A DNA stretch of 64,000 bases, from contig NZ_CP046884.1 in NCBI RefSeq assembly GCF_014522205.1, positions 620,001-684,000 of the forward strand, given 5' to 3'. Both the position numbers and the translations under genes were made by a program. The first letter of the stretch is position 1. Each line of letters starts with the position of its first letter. This document shows positions 47,107 through 55,432 of this stretch, piece by piece. The notes under the pieces were generated by a model that was not told the origin of the DNA, searched no databases, and saw only the letters and a list, made by a program, of their open reading frames with translations. The stretch is from Corynebacterium poyangense. GTDB taxonomy: Bacteria; Actinomycetota; Actinomycetes; Mycobacteriales; Mycobacteriaceae.

Positions 47107-47523
47107 GTGAGTCAATTTCGCCGCTGTTGTCGCCCTGGGTGTAACCGTCCCGCTGTTGCCACACTGACCTATGCCTATAGTGAATCAACCGCGGTCGTCG
47201 GTCCGCTTGCCGAGTCGCCGGATCCACATAGTTGGGATCTGTGTGCTGAACATGCAGAGAAAATCACCGTTCCCTTGGGGTGGGAGATGCTGCGGGTAGA
47301 TCGCATTGATGATGAGGATGACGATGACTTGACTGCTTTGGCGGAGGCGGTACGGGAAGCCGGACGTGGCCGCCCGCGCAGCGGTCTGGTGAGCGTAGAA
47401 GATCACTGGTCTGATCCAGAAACCTCCAGTCATCCGGTGCATCGTCTCAAGCGATTGGCGAAACAAAAAACTACTCGACGTGGCCATCTTCACGTGGTGC
47501 CGGATCTAGATGACGGCGATTAG
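47107..47523 (+). CDS. DUF3499 family protein
   Basis: A 138-residue actinobacterial protein of unknown function. The N terminus has a cysteine-rich segment CCRPGCNRPA and a later DLCAEHAEKI, which together could bind a metal as CxxxC...CxxH. The C-terminal half is charged and probably flexible. The GTG at 47107 begins VSQFRRCCRPGC as in relatives and sits at the predicted transcription start. The gene is regularly found between the whiB2-type and manB genes. Confidence 0.85.
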   Translation: MSQFRRCCRPGCNRPAVATLTYAYSESTAVVGPLAESPDPHSWDLCAEHAEKITVPLGWEMLRVDRIDDEDDDDLTALAEAVREAGRGRPRSGLVSVEDHWSDPETSSHPVHRLKRLAKQKTTRRGHLHVVPDLDDGD

Positions 47524-47578
47524 ACCGGTACACTAATCGGGTTAAGATTCCCCGCGTGATAAGGAAGTGACCCGGATT

Positions 47579-48946
47579 ATGTACTCTCGCGAAGAGCTAG
47601 CTGACGTTATCAAGGCTTATGATGTGCGCGGTGTGGTCGGAGATGTATTCGACGAAAATCTGGTGCGCGATATCGGTTCCGCGCTGGGGTGCCTACTCCG
47701 GGAAGAAGGGGAACAGACCCTCGCCATCGGGCATGATATGCGCGAAAGCTCCCCGCGCTTGGTGGAAGCATTGATCGAAGGAGTCCTACCGCAGGGTATA
47801 GATGTCGTGGACTTGGGGCTGACTTCAACTGATGAGCTCTATTTCGCGTCCGGTTCTTTGCACTGTGCCGGAGTAATGTTTACTGCCAGCCACAATCCAG
47901 CTCGTTACAACGGGATGAAAATGTGCCGAGCAGGGGCTCGCCCAATTGGGAAAGACACTGGGTTAGATGCCATGTGCACCATGCTGGTGGAAGGAATTCC
48001 ACCCTTTTCTGGCCAACCAGGTCAGCGTCGGGAACTTAATGTGCTGACCGCCTATGCTGATCACGTGAAATCCTTAGTGGATCTTTCATCCATGCGACCT
48101 CTCGTAGTAGCAGTTGATGCGGCAAACGGAATGGGGGGATTGACTGTTCCCGCCGTTTTCGAGGGTCTTCCTATTGAACTCAAACCACTATATTTTGAGC
48201 TCGACGGCACCTTCCCCAACCATGAAGCTAATCCCCTAGAGCCAGCTAATCTTCGTGATTTGCAGGAATTTGTCCAAGAAACGGGTGCTGATATTGGCTT
48301 AGCTTTTGATGGAGACGCTGATCGTTGTTTCGTGGTTGATGAGTTAGGGCAACCGGTTAGTCCATCGGCTATCTGTGCACTTATCGCTGAACGTTATTTA
48401 GCGACCCGCCCAGGGGCTACCATTATCCACAACCTTATTACATCTCAATCTGTTCCAGAAACCATCGCCCGCAATGGTGGTGTTGCGCTGAAGACCCGGG
48501 TGGGGCATTCCTTTATTAAGGCTGCGATGGCAGAATCAGGGGCAGTTTTCGGTGGGGAACATTCTGCCCACTATTACTTCACCGAGTTCTACAATGCCGA
48601 TTCCGGAATTTTAGCGGCACTTCACGTTCTTGCTGCGTTAGGTTCTCAATCTAAGCCATTATCCGAATTAATGGCTTCCTACCAGCATTATGAGGCGTCG
48701 GGAGAAATTAACTCCACTGTCAACGATCAGCAAGAAAGAGTTGACGCCGTGTTGGACGCCTTTAAGGAGCGGATAGCTTCAGTGGAACGATTGGATGGGG
48801 TAAGCGTAAAACTCCAAGGAACCCCAGCTTGGTTCAATATTCGCGCTTCCAACACTGAGCCCTTGCTCCGGCTCAACGTCGAGGCTCGCTCGCGCTCAGA
48901 GGTAGAGGACTTGGTATCGGAAATTCTCAGCATTATTCGAGCCTAA
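47579..48946 (+). CDS. manB: phosphomannomutase/phosphoglucomutase
   Basis: A 455-residue alpha-D-phosphohexomutase that interconverts mannose-6-P and mannose-1-P. Catalytic loop FTASHNPARYNG with the phosphoserine is near residue 105, the metal loop is FDGDADRCF and the sugar loop GGEHSAHYYF; the C-terminal phosphate loop is RASNTEPLLRLN. I prefer the ATG at 47579 (MYSREEL), about 12 bases after AAGGAA; a GTG four codons upstream is possible. It supplies ManC and receives from ManA. Confidence 0.95.
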   Translation: MYSREELADVIKAYDVRGVVGDVFDENLVRDIGSALGCLLREEGEQTLAIGHDMRESSPRLVEALIEGVLPQGIDVVDLGLTSTDELYFASGSLHCAGVMFTASHNPARYNGMKMCRAGARPIGKDTGLDAMCTMLVEGIPPFSGQPGQRRELNVLTAYADHVKSLVDLSSMRPLVVAVDAANGMGGLTVPAVFEGLPIELKPLYFELDGTFPNHEANPLEPANLRDLQEFVQETGADIGLAFDGDADRCFVVDELGQPVSPSAICALIAERYLATRPGATIIHNLITSQSVPETIARNGGVALKTRVGHSFIKAAMAESGAVFGGEHSAHYYFTEFYNADSGILAALHVLAALGSQSKPLSELMASYQHYEASGEINSTVNDQQERVDAVLDAFKERIASVERLDGVSVKLQGTPAWFNIRASNTEPLLRLNVEARSRSEVEDLVSEILSIIRA

Positions 48947-48965
48947 ACCGCTAACCTAGGAGGGC

Positions 48966-49925
48966 ATGGAACCCCGAGACGATAACCCAGAGTTTTTTGA
49001 GCTGGCCTACGAGGGTGCGCAGATTCGCGCCCTCGCCACCGAGATTGCCGGGGGAAAGTGGAAGAAATTCGCGGAGTTTCAGCTCCGAAGTTTGATTGTT
49101 CTCTGTTTCGGAGACGTGGCTGAAGCTGCCGCCCACAGCGTGCTCGACCGGTTGGCGCCACTAGAGTTCCCCGTAGTTATTAGCCGACGTCTTCCTCACT
49201 ACACCGGGGCCTTAGATGTGGTCCTCGTTCTTGGCGAGCAAGACCCCATGGAAAGACTGCACGTTGTTCAGTCAGCGCATGACCGAGGTGCTTTAACCGC
49301 GCTCATCGACAGCGGAATGCAGGGGGTAGCTGAGGAAGCGCCTTCGGCTACTTTGCGATTAGGCACCCCACTGGGAAGCGGCGTTGTGGAATCTCCACTT
49401 CGTTATGCCGGGGCAATCTATTCCAGTTATCAGCTTTTGCGTGGAGACTACAGTGATCTTGGCGCAGAACTTTATCGAGTAGCAGATGCAGTGGATCAGG
49501 AATTAGCCAACCTGGCTCCCTCGGTTAGTTACTCGGAGAATGCTGCCCGGCAATTAAGGAATCTGGCCACCGAATACGCCATCATCCACAGCGGTCAACT
49601 CAGCATAGCCCGAATGGTATCTGCCTTATGGGCTGCATGTGGATTACATTGCTGTGCACTAAGCCGGCCGGAACTGTGGAAACGCCTACGCACCCAGCCG
49701 CAACCGGACATCTTCCATGACCCATACGTGGATCCAGAAGCTACGGTGTTACCCTCGAAGGTTGTGATGTGGGGAGCCTACCCCACAGAAGCCGAAGCGG
49801 AATTAGGCTCCACCCGGGTGGAAAACGCCACCCAGGTGAATACTGGTTCGCTGGAAGAATTATTGATTTTAGTTGTCCGTGGCTTTTCTGCCACGACTTA
49901 TTCTGTTAGTCCGGAGGACTGTTAA
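48966..49925 (+). CDS. TobH-like / SIS-type sugar isomerase-like protein
   Basis: A 319-residue protein always found between manB and manA in Corynebacteriales (Rv3256c type). It is weakly related to the SIS-fold phosphoglucose/phosphomannose isomerases: LIVLCFGDVAEAAAHSVLDR at about residues 42-61 and VVLVLGEQDPME near 90 recall sugar-phosphate domains, but catalytic residues cannot be assigned. TAGGAGG lies before the ATG. The context suggests a part in mannose or trehalose-type sugar metabolism; the function is not proven. Confidence 0.75.
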   Translation: MEPRDDNPEFFELAYEGAQIRALATEIAGGKWKKFAEFQLRSLIVLCFGDVAEAAAHSVLDRLAPLEFPVVISRRLPHYTGALDVVLVLGEQDPMERLHVVQSAHDRGALTALIDSGMQGVAEEAPSATLRLGTPLGSGVVESPLRYAGAIYSSYQLLRGDYSDLGAELYRVADAVDQELANLAPSVSYSENAARQLRNLATEYAIIHSGQLSIARMVSALWAACGLHCCALSRPELWKRLRTQPQPDIFHDPYVDPEATVLPSKVVMWGAYPTEAEAELGSTRVENATQVNTGSLEELLILVVRGFSATTYSVSPEDC

Positions 49926-51137
49926 ATGCAGCAGCTTGATGGAACGATCCGCAGTTACCCCTGGGGTTCGCGCACCATGCTCGCAGCACTGCAGGGGCGT
50001 CCTGTTCCCGCTGATCGCCCCGAAGCTGAACTATGGCTAGGGGCACATCCGATGAGTCCTTCGACAGTGGCAGGAAGGCCACTCACCGAAGTGATAGCCC
50101 AGGACCCGGAAGGATGCCTAGGGCGGCGGGTCGCCCAGCGGTTTGATAATAAATTACCGTTTCTGTTAAAACTGTTAGCTGCTGAAGAACCGTTATCCTT
50201 ACAAGCGCATCCTTCCTTAGCGCAGGCTCAGGATGGTTTTACTCGTGAAAACGAGCAAAATATTGATGTGCGCGACCCTAAGCGCAATTATCGCGACGCT
50301 AACCACAAGCCTGAATTAACTGTTGCTCTGAGCCCATTCAAGGCGATGGCTGGTTTTCGCCCCTTAGCTCTCACCCGAGAACTCCTAACAAGTTTGAACT
50401 GCCCGGAGCTAGATCGCTATCTCGCGATGGTGGACGCCCCGTCAGAGGATCCTGAAGTTGAAGAAGAGAATCTTCGAGCACTCTTTACCACATGGATTAC
50501 TATCCCTACGGGGGTACGAGAGACATTAGTGGCTGCCATTATTCGCGCAGCGAAAAACTATCAGCCTCAGAAAAATTGGATTGATGAGGTGATCTCTAAC
50601 TTATTGCTGCTCCAGGAGCGCTACCCAGGAGATAGCGGAATACTGGGTGCGCTGTTGCTCAATCATCTCACCTTGGAACCCAGAGAAGCCATCCACCTGG
50701 CTGCGGGACAGCTCCACGCCTATATTCATGGTCTAGGGGTAGAGATTCAGGCAAATTCAGACAACGTGTTGCGTGGGGGACTGACCAGTAAATACGTGGA
50801 TGTTCCTGAACTTGTTCGGGTTCTTGATTTCCATTCTTTGGCTGATCCTCGGACAAACCCGGTGCACCTCCCAGATCAGCCGGGAGAAATCTATCACGTT
50901 CCTATCCCAGATTTTGTCTTGCACCGGATCGCGCAGGCAGAAGACATCACCATCGATTTTGATGGGCCAGTTATCGGTTTATGCACCGCCGGTATCCTTA
51001 ACCTCCGCACCCAGGGTGCACCTGCAAGCGATGAATCCGAGCTTCAACTTCATCCTGGGCAAGCAGTGTGGATCCCGGCCGATGATCCAGCAATCACACT
51101 CAGTGGTGGGGGAGAATTCTTCATCGCAACCGCCTAA
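49926..51137 (+). CDS. manA: mannose-6-phosphate isomerase
   Basis: A 403-residue type I phosphomannose isomerase, a zinc enzyme linking fructose-6-P to mannose-6-P. N-terminal YPWGSRTMLAAL, zinc-binding LSLQAHPS and HKPELTVALSPF, and the second metal segment HLAAGQLHAYIHGLGVEIQANSDNV (about residues 258-282) are visible. The ATG abuts the preceding stop, with GGAGGA inside the end of the previous gene. It is the last gene of the manB operon; a long hairpin covers its end. Confidence 0.95.
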   Translation: MQQLDGTIRSYPWGSRTMLAALQGRPVPADRPEAELWLGAHPMSPSTVAGRPLTEVIAQDPEGCLGRRVAQRFDNKLPFLLKLLAAEEPLSLQAHPSLAQAQDGFTRENEQNIDVRDPKRNYRDANHKPELTVALSPFKAMAGFRPLALTRELLTSLNCPELDRYLAMVDAPSEDPEVEEENLRALFTTWITIPTGVRETLVAAIIRAAKNYQPQKNWIDEVISNLLLLQERYPGDSGILGALLLNHLTLEPREAIHLAAGQLHAYIHGLGVEIQANSDNVLRGGLTSKYVDVPELVRVLDFHSLADPRTNPVHLPDQPGEIYHVPIPDFVLHRIAQAEDITIDFDGPVIGLCTAGILNLRTQGAPASDESELQLHPGQAVWIPADDPAITLSGGGEFFIATA

Positions 51138-51163
51138 AAGTTATCCGTACAGGCAGTTGCGAT
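51123..51163. terminator. hairpin at the end of manA
   Basis: ATCGCAAC pairs with GTTGCGAT and an inner GCCT with AGGC, with one mismatch between them and a 15-base loop. It starts inside the last codons of manA and lies between two convergent genes. No T run follows, so termination strength is uncertain. Confidence 0.45.
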
Positions 51164-51169
51164 CTCCTA

Positions 51170-51808
51170 CTAAGAGGTCGGTGAATCGGTAGTTTGCGTG
51201 CCCGAGTCAGGTGAGGAACTCGGTGGCAACGCCGAGGTTGATGCTGGAGTCGAAGTAGGTTGCTGCTCGGTCGTGGGGGGAACAGGCGACGTATTTGGCT
51301 GATTCGGAGTCGTCGGTACCGGCGAGGGTGGCGAGGTAGGTGGTTGAATCGGCTCCGGCGTAGGCTTCGGGCTCGGATGAGGCGGTGTAGTCGGCTGAGG
51401 CTCAGGCTCCGGAACCTTGGAAGGGGAGGATCCATCGGTTGCCTGCGTCAGGCTACTATCAGGTCGATACACCCTAGTTGGTGTTACTATCCGATGTGTC
51501 CGCGGTAACCAGGCGTTCGGAGGAAGATAGGGGTCATCACTCGGAAGCTCTTGATGTAGAGACTGAGTCCGAGCCTTGTTCTCCTGATCTTGGTCCACAG
51601 CTTCCGGTGCGCTGGAGTGGAAGGTGCTGGTTCGGCTCGTCGAACTAGCTTCGGCAATAGGATCAGGTTGAGGTTTTTCTGGATTAGTGGTGAGCCACAC
51701 CATCAACCCCACAAGGAAAGCCAAACTTAGCCCCGAGACAATGAAAATAACAACTCCGTGGTTGCTATTGTCTGAGGGCTGCGTCTGCGTGCTTGTCTGA
51801 GAAATAAT
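51170..51808 (-). CDS. proline/serine/threonine-rich membrane protein B, unusual start
   Basis: A membrane protein with one helix (GVVIFIVSGLSLAFLVGLMVW) and a long outer tail rich in P, S, T and Q (PSPKPTPEPIQPP and similar), likely exported and low-complexity. The reading frame is open back to the stop codon of the next gene upstream, which is in the same frame, but it has no ATG or GTG. A TTG at 51724 falls in the middle of the helix. The best start is an ATT at 51808, six bases after AAAGG; about 212 residues result. It shares the pattern DDPYLPPNAWLP...VYRP with protein A. Function unknown. Confidence 0.55.
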   Translation of the reverse strand: MISQTSTQTQPSDNSNHGVVIFIVSGLSLAFLVGLMVWLTTNPEKPQPDPIAEASSTSRTSTFHSSAPEAVDQDQENKARTQSLHQELPSDDPYLPPNAWLPRTHRIVTPTRVYRPDSSLTQATDGSSPSKVPEPEPQPTTPPHPSPKPTPEPIQPPTSPPSPVPTTPNQPNTSPVPPTTEQQPTSTPASTSALPPSSSPDSGTQTTDSPTS

Positions 51809-51817
51809 GCTTCGCCT

Positions 51818-52414
51818 TTAAAAATGGGAGATGGTGATACTGCCAAGACCCGGAAGAATATCCGGTTTTGAGGGGGTTGGGGAAAGCTGAGGCGATTCTG
51901 GTGTAGGAGATTGATTCCCGGCACCAGATTGTTGGTGGCCTTGGCTTCCAGGGATTCCCGGGATATTGCTGGGAATCTGAAGATGATGGAGAACCTCCGG
52001 GATCGGCCCCTTATGTCCGCCATTGGGGGTGGTTTGAGTGGCAGAAGGAACGGGAGATCCCGGATTGACTGGTCGGTAAACACTGGTTGGAGCAGCAGCG
52101 GCAGGGGCTGGAGAGACCCAAGCATGAGGTGCTAAGAACGGATCCTCGCTATAAACAGTGGTGGGGGGTACTACTTGCGGAGAACTGCCACTATTTGTCT
52201 CAGTAGGGACCACAGTTGTTCGAGAAGAGGAATGCTGAGCTGGAGAAGAACACGTATCCGTTGCGTTGAGCGGGACTGATTTCATGACTTCAGAGTTGTT
52301 ATGGGGAGTGCTCAGTTGCCATACCCCTAAGCCAGCAATCCCCGCGAAGAGAATTCCGCCAGCAACAAAAACCGCCACGCGGCGGTTGGTGGTGGGGCTA
52401 GGATTATTGCTCAA
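51818..52414 (-). CDS. proline-rich membrane protein A
   Basis: A 198-residue protein with a short cytoplasmic N terminus, one membrane helix (VAVFVAGGILFAGIAGLGVW) and an outer S/T/P-rich region ending in a GLGSITISHF tail. The core EDPFLAPHAWVSP...TSVYRPVNPGS resembles protein B next to it. I use the TTG at 52414, seven bases after AGGA; a TTG 11 codons upstream is possible. A -10-like TATAGAAT lies upstream on the minus strand. No family is recognised; a wall-linked or secretion-accessory role would be a guess. Confidence 0.6.
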   Translation of the reverse strand: MSNNPSPTTNRRVAVFVAGGILFAGIAGLGVWQLSTPHNNSEVMKSVPLNATDTCSSPAQHSSSRTTVVPTETNSGSSPQVVPPTTVYSEDPFLAPHAWVSPAPAAAAPTSVYRPVNPGSPVPSATQTTPNGGHKGPIPEVLHHLQIPSNIPGIPGSQGHQQSGAGNQSPTPESPQLSPTPSKPDILPGLGSITISHF

Positions 52415-52510
52415 AATACGTTCCTGATAATCATGATTGGGTAACAATTCTATAACTTAGCAGTCTTTGTGAAAAAAGGAAACCAAAATATACATGCTTT
52501 TTGCTGTGGT

Positions 52511-52559
52511 GTGGTAGAGAGTTCCGGGCTCAGGGGAGGGAAGGTCTACAGTGGTAGAG
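52511..52559. repeat. GTGGTAGAG direct repeats and TCTAC/GTAGA palindrome before sahH
   Basis: GTGGTAGAG occurs at 52511-52519 and again at 52551-52559, 40 bases apart. The second copy forms an inverted repeat TCTAC-AGTG-GTAGA (52545-52558). They lie 70-120 bases upstream of sahH and may bind a regulator of sulfur/methionine metabolism; the known McbR consensus is not clearly matched. Confidence 0.35.
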
Positions 52560-52629
52560 GTTGAGCCGATAAATAACTCAAAAGAGCACTCTGCTCACGG
52601 CGTGATCTGGTTGAGGAGGAAAACCACCA

Positions 52630-54069
52630 ATGACGAAGTCTTTTGATTTCAAAGTTAAAGACCTGACACTGGCGGAATCTGGGCGGCATCAAATTCGCTT
52701 AGCGGAACATGAGATGCCGGGCCTCATGGAGCTGCGCCGAGAATACGCTGAGGAACAACCCCTAAAAGGTGCGCGCATCGCCGGCTCTATCCACATGACG
52801 GTACAAACTGCGGTGCTGATTGAAACATTGACCGCCTTAGGGGCCGAGGTTCGATGGGCCTCCTGCAATATTTTTTCCACTCAAGACGAAGCTGCAGCCG
52901 CGGTCGTCGTCGGACCGGGAACCCCGGAAGATCCGCAGGGAGTTCCGGTTTTTGCCTGGAAAGGAGAAACCCTAGATGAGTACTGGTGGTGTCTCAACCA
53001 GGTGTTTAGCTGGGGAAATGGGATAGAACCTAATATGATCCTGGATGATGGCGGGGATGCCACCATGGCGGTGATTAAAGGGATGGAATATGAAAAGGCT
53101 GGGGTGGTGCCTTCTCATGAACCGACAGATTCTGATGAACACATCGCCTTTCTCGGAATGTTGCGGGAGGCCTTGGATCACGATCCGGGTAAATGGACTC
53201 GGATTGCTGAGGAAGTCCGGGGTGTGACAGAGGAAACCACCACCGGGGTGCACCGCCTCTACCACTTCGCTGACCAGGGACTTTTGCCATTCCCTGCGAT
53301 GAATGTCAACGATGCCGTGACGAAATCGAAGTTCGACAATAAATACGGCACCCGTCATAGTCTAATCGATGGTATTAACCGTGCTACCGATATGTTGATG
53401 GGCGGGAAAAATGTGCTTATTTGTGGCTATGGTGATGTTGGTAAGGGGTGTGCGGAAGCCATGAAGGGGCAGGGCGCCAGGGTGAAAGTTACCGAGGCTG
53501 ACCCCATTAACGCTCTCCAGGCCCTGATGGAAGGTTTCCCTGTCGTTACTGTGGATGACGCTATTGGAGAAGCCGATATTGTTATCACTGCCACCGGAAA
53601 TCTGGGGGTTATTAACTTTGATCAGATGTTGAAGATGAAAGATCATGCGGTGCTGGGCAATATTGGGCACTTCGACAATGAAATTGATATGGCCTCACTA
53701 CTTCACCGCGATGATGTTGAGCGGGTCAATATCAAACCTCAGGTTGATGAATTCACCTTGCCCAATGGGAGAAGCATAATTGTGCTTTCTGAGGGGCGCC
53801 TATTAAACCTCGGTAACGCCACTGGCCACCCCTCCTTTGTGATGAGTAATTCTTTTGCAGACCAGACTATTGCGCAAATTGAGCTCTACTGCAACGGGGA
53901 CAATTATGACAATGAGGTGTACCGGCTACCGAAGATTCTGGATGAGAAAGTTGCCAGAATCCATGTCCAAGCCTTAGGCGGGACTCTGACGGAGTTGACG
54001 AAGGAGCAAGCAGAATATATTGGTGTGGACGTAGCTGGCCCCTATAAGCCAGAGCATTACCGTTATTAA
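52630..54069 (+). CDS. sahH: S-adenosyl-L-homocysteine hydrolase
   Basis: A 479-residue NAD-dependent enzyme that splits S-adenosylhomocysteine into adenosine and homocysteine. The substrate-domain signatures [15 protein letters not shown] and [14 protein letters not shown], the NAD-binding [17 protein letters not shown], and the C-terminal [13 protein letters not shown]...YKPEHYRY, shared by eukaryotic and actinobacterial forms, are intact. GAGGAGG precedes the ATG. The next gene, tmk, is 25 bases downstream, an order shared with M. tuberculosis. Confidence 0.97.
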   Translation: MTKSFDFKVKDLTLAESGRHQIRLAEHEMPGLMELRREYAEEQPLKGARIAGSIHMTVQTAVLIETLTALGAEVRWASCNIFSTQDEAAAAVVVGPGTPEDPQGVPVFAWKGETLDEYWWCLNQVFSWGNGIEPNMILDDGGDATMAVIKGMEYEKAGVVPSHEPTDSDEHIAFLGMLREALDHDPGKWTRIAEEVRGVTEETTTGVHRLYHFADQGLLPFPAMNVNDAVTKSKFDNKYGTRHSLIDGINRATDMLMGGKNVLICGYGDVGKGCAEAMKGQGARVKVTEADPINALQALMEGFPVVTVDDAIGEADIVITATGNLGVINFDQMLKMKDHAVLGNIGHFDNEIDMASLLHRDDVERVNIKPQVDEFTLPNGRSIIVLSEGRLLNLGNATGHPSFVMSNSFADQTIAQIELYCNGDNYDNEVYRLPKILDEKVARIHVQALGGTLTELTKEQAEYIGVDVAGPYKPEHYRY

Positions 54070-54094
54070 GAACAATTAAGGGCGAGCAGACGGC

Positions 54095-54706
54095 ATGATA
54101 ATTTGCATCGAAGGTATTGATGGAGCTGGGAAAAATACCCTGGTTCAGGCGCTTGTTCAACAGGTAGACGCTGAGGTTTTAGCTTTTCCTCGATACCAGG
54201 ACTCAATAGCAGCTCAGCTTGCCGCCCACGCTCTTCATGGGGAGATGGGGGATATGGCTGATTCCCCCTACGCCATGGCCACTCTTTTTGCGCTTGATCG
54301 TCACGGTGCTCGGTCCCAGCTCTTGCCTTTCGCTGGGACTCAGGACCGGCTTATTGTGCTGGATCGTTATGTGGCGTCGAATGCGGCCTATAGCGTGGCT
54401 CGCACCGGGAATCCTGATCTCGCATCCTGGGTGTACCACCTTGAATTTGAACAATTAGGTTTACCCACCCCTGATTTGCAAATCCTTCTTACTACAGAGC
54501 CGGAAGTGGCCGCCCAGCGGGCACAGCAGCGAGAGATAGCGGATCACACCCGGAATCGGGATCGTTATGAACGAGATTATGGTTTGCAAAAGCGGACCTA
54601 CCAGGCTTATCTGGAGTTAGTGAGGCAGGAATGGGGGAGTCCATGGTTGGCTACGACCGCCGCTAAGGATATCCTGCAAAGGATCCCCCACGGTTTACTC
54701 CGTTAA
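54095..54706 (+). CDS. tmk: thymidylate kinase
   Basis: A 203-residue kinase that phosphorylates dTMP to dTDP. P-loop IEGIDGAGKNTLV at the N terminus and the DR motif in IVLDRYVASNAAYS are present. It is linked to sahH upstream and mtrA downstream as in other mycolata. No clear ribosome binding site precedes the ATG. Confidence 0.94.
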   Translation: MIICIEGIDGAGKNTLVQALVQQVDAEVLAFPRYQDSIAAQLAAHALHGEMGDMADSPYAMATLFALDRHGARSQLLPFAGTQDRLIVLDRYVASNAAYSVARTGNPDLASWVYHLEFEQLGLPTPDLQILLTTEPEVAAQRAQQREIADHTRNRDRYERDYGLQKRTYQAYLELVRQEWGSPWLATTAAKDILQRIPHGLLR

Positions 54707-54734
54707 ATTCCCGCATATTGAGAGTGAGGTCACA

Positions 54735-55430
54735 ATGGCAGCAAAGATCCTCGTCGTTGACGATGACCCAGCCATCTCCGAAATGCTGACCATCGTTTTA
54801 GAATCCGAGGGTTTTGAAGCAATAGCGGTTATGGATGGCGCCCAAGCGGTTCCTGTTTTTGAGCAAGAACAACCTGATTTAATCCTACTTGACCTCATGC
54901 TTCCCGGCATGAATGGGATTGATATCTGCCGGATGATTCGGCAGCGCTCCTCCGTGCCCATTGTGATGCTGACCGCGAAAACCGATACCGTCGATGTGGT
55001 TCTCGGCTTAGAAACCGGGGCAGATGACTACATTACGAAACCTTTTAAACCGAAAGAGCTGATTGCTCGGGTGCGAGCTCGGTTGCGCAGTCAAGACAGT
55101 GCCCCGAGCGAGGTTTTGGAAGTCGGTGACTTAACTATTGATATCGCCGAGCACACCGTGAAACGAGGCGGAGAAGAAATTTCTTTAACCCCGCTAGAGT
55201 TTGATCTGCTCTTAGAAATGGCTCGACGCCCCCGTCAGGTTTTCTCCCGTGAAGAACTGCTAGAAAAGGTGTGGGGTTATCGCCATTCCACTGATACGCG
55301 GCTGGTCAATGTTCATGTTCAGCGACTCCGCTCGAAAATTGAACAGGACCCAGAAAACCCGCGCATTGTTCTCACCGTCCGGGGTGTGGGTTATAAAACC
55401 GGTGACGGTGTGGTGGGCGAACACGGCTAA
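54735..55430 (+). CDS. mtrA: response regulator MtrA
   Basis: A 231-residue OmpR/PhoB-type regulator. Receiver domain residues 5-115 with acidic VVDDDP, phosphoacceptor Asp53 in ILLDLMLPGMNG and Lys102 in ITKPFKP; winged helix domain residues 135-225 (LTPLEFDLLLEMARRP, RLVNVHVQRLRSKIE). In actinobacteria MtrA controls cell wall and osmotic-stress genes. The sensor gene mtrB begins two bases after its stop. Confidence 0.97.
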   Translation: MAAKILVVDDDPAISEMLTIVLESEGFEAIAVMDGAQAVPVFEQEQPDLILLDLMLPGMNGIDICRMIRQRSSVPIVMLTAKTDTVDVVLGLETGADDYITKPFKPKELIARVRARLRSQDSAPSEVLEVGDLTIDIAEHTVKRGGEEISLTPLEFDLLLEMARRPRQVFSREELLEKVWGYRHSTDTRLVNVHVQRLRSKIEQDPENPRIVLTVRGVGYKTGDGVVGEHG

Positions 55431-55432
55431 TC

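Noticed and set aside
51170..51724. Protein B starting at the TTG at 51724
   Set aside because: The start would fall inside the membrane helix and there is no ribosome binding site before it; the frame is open upstream with the rest of the helix.
52545..52558. McbR operator upstream of sahH
   Set aside because: The palindrome is TCTAC-N4-GTAGA, not the recalled TAGAC-N6-GTCTA pattern, so I list it only as an unassigned repeat.
52448..52629. SAH riboswitch upstream of sahH
   Set aside because: I could not find the conserved core or pseudoknot pattern of SAH riboswitches; only short repeats are present.
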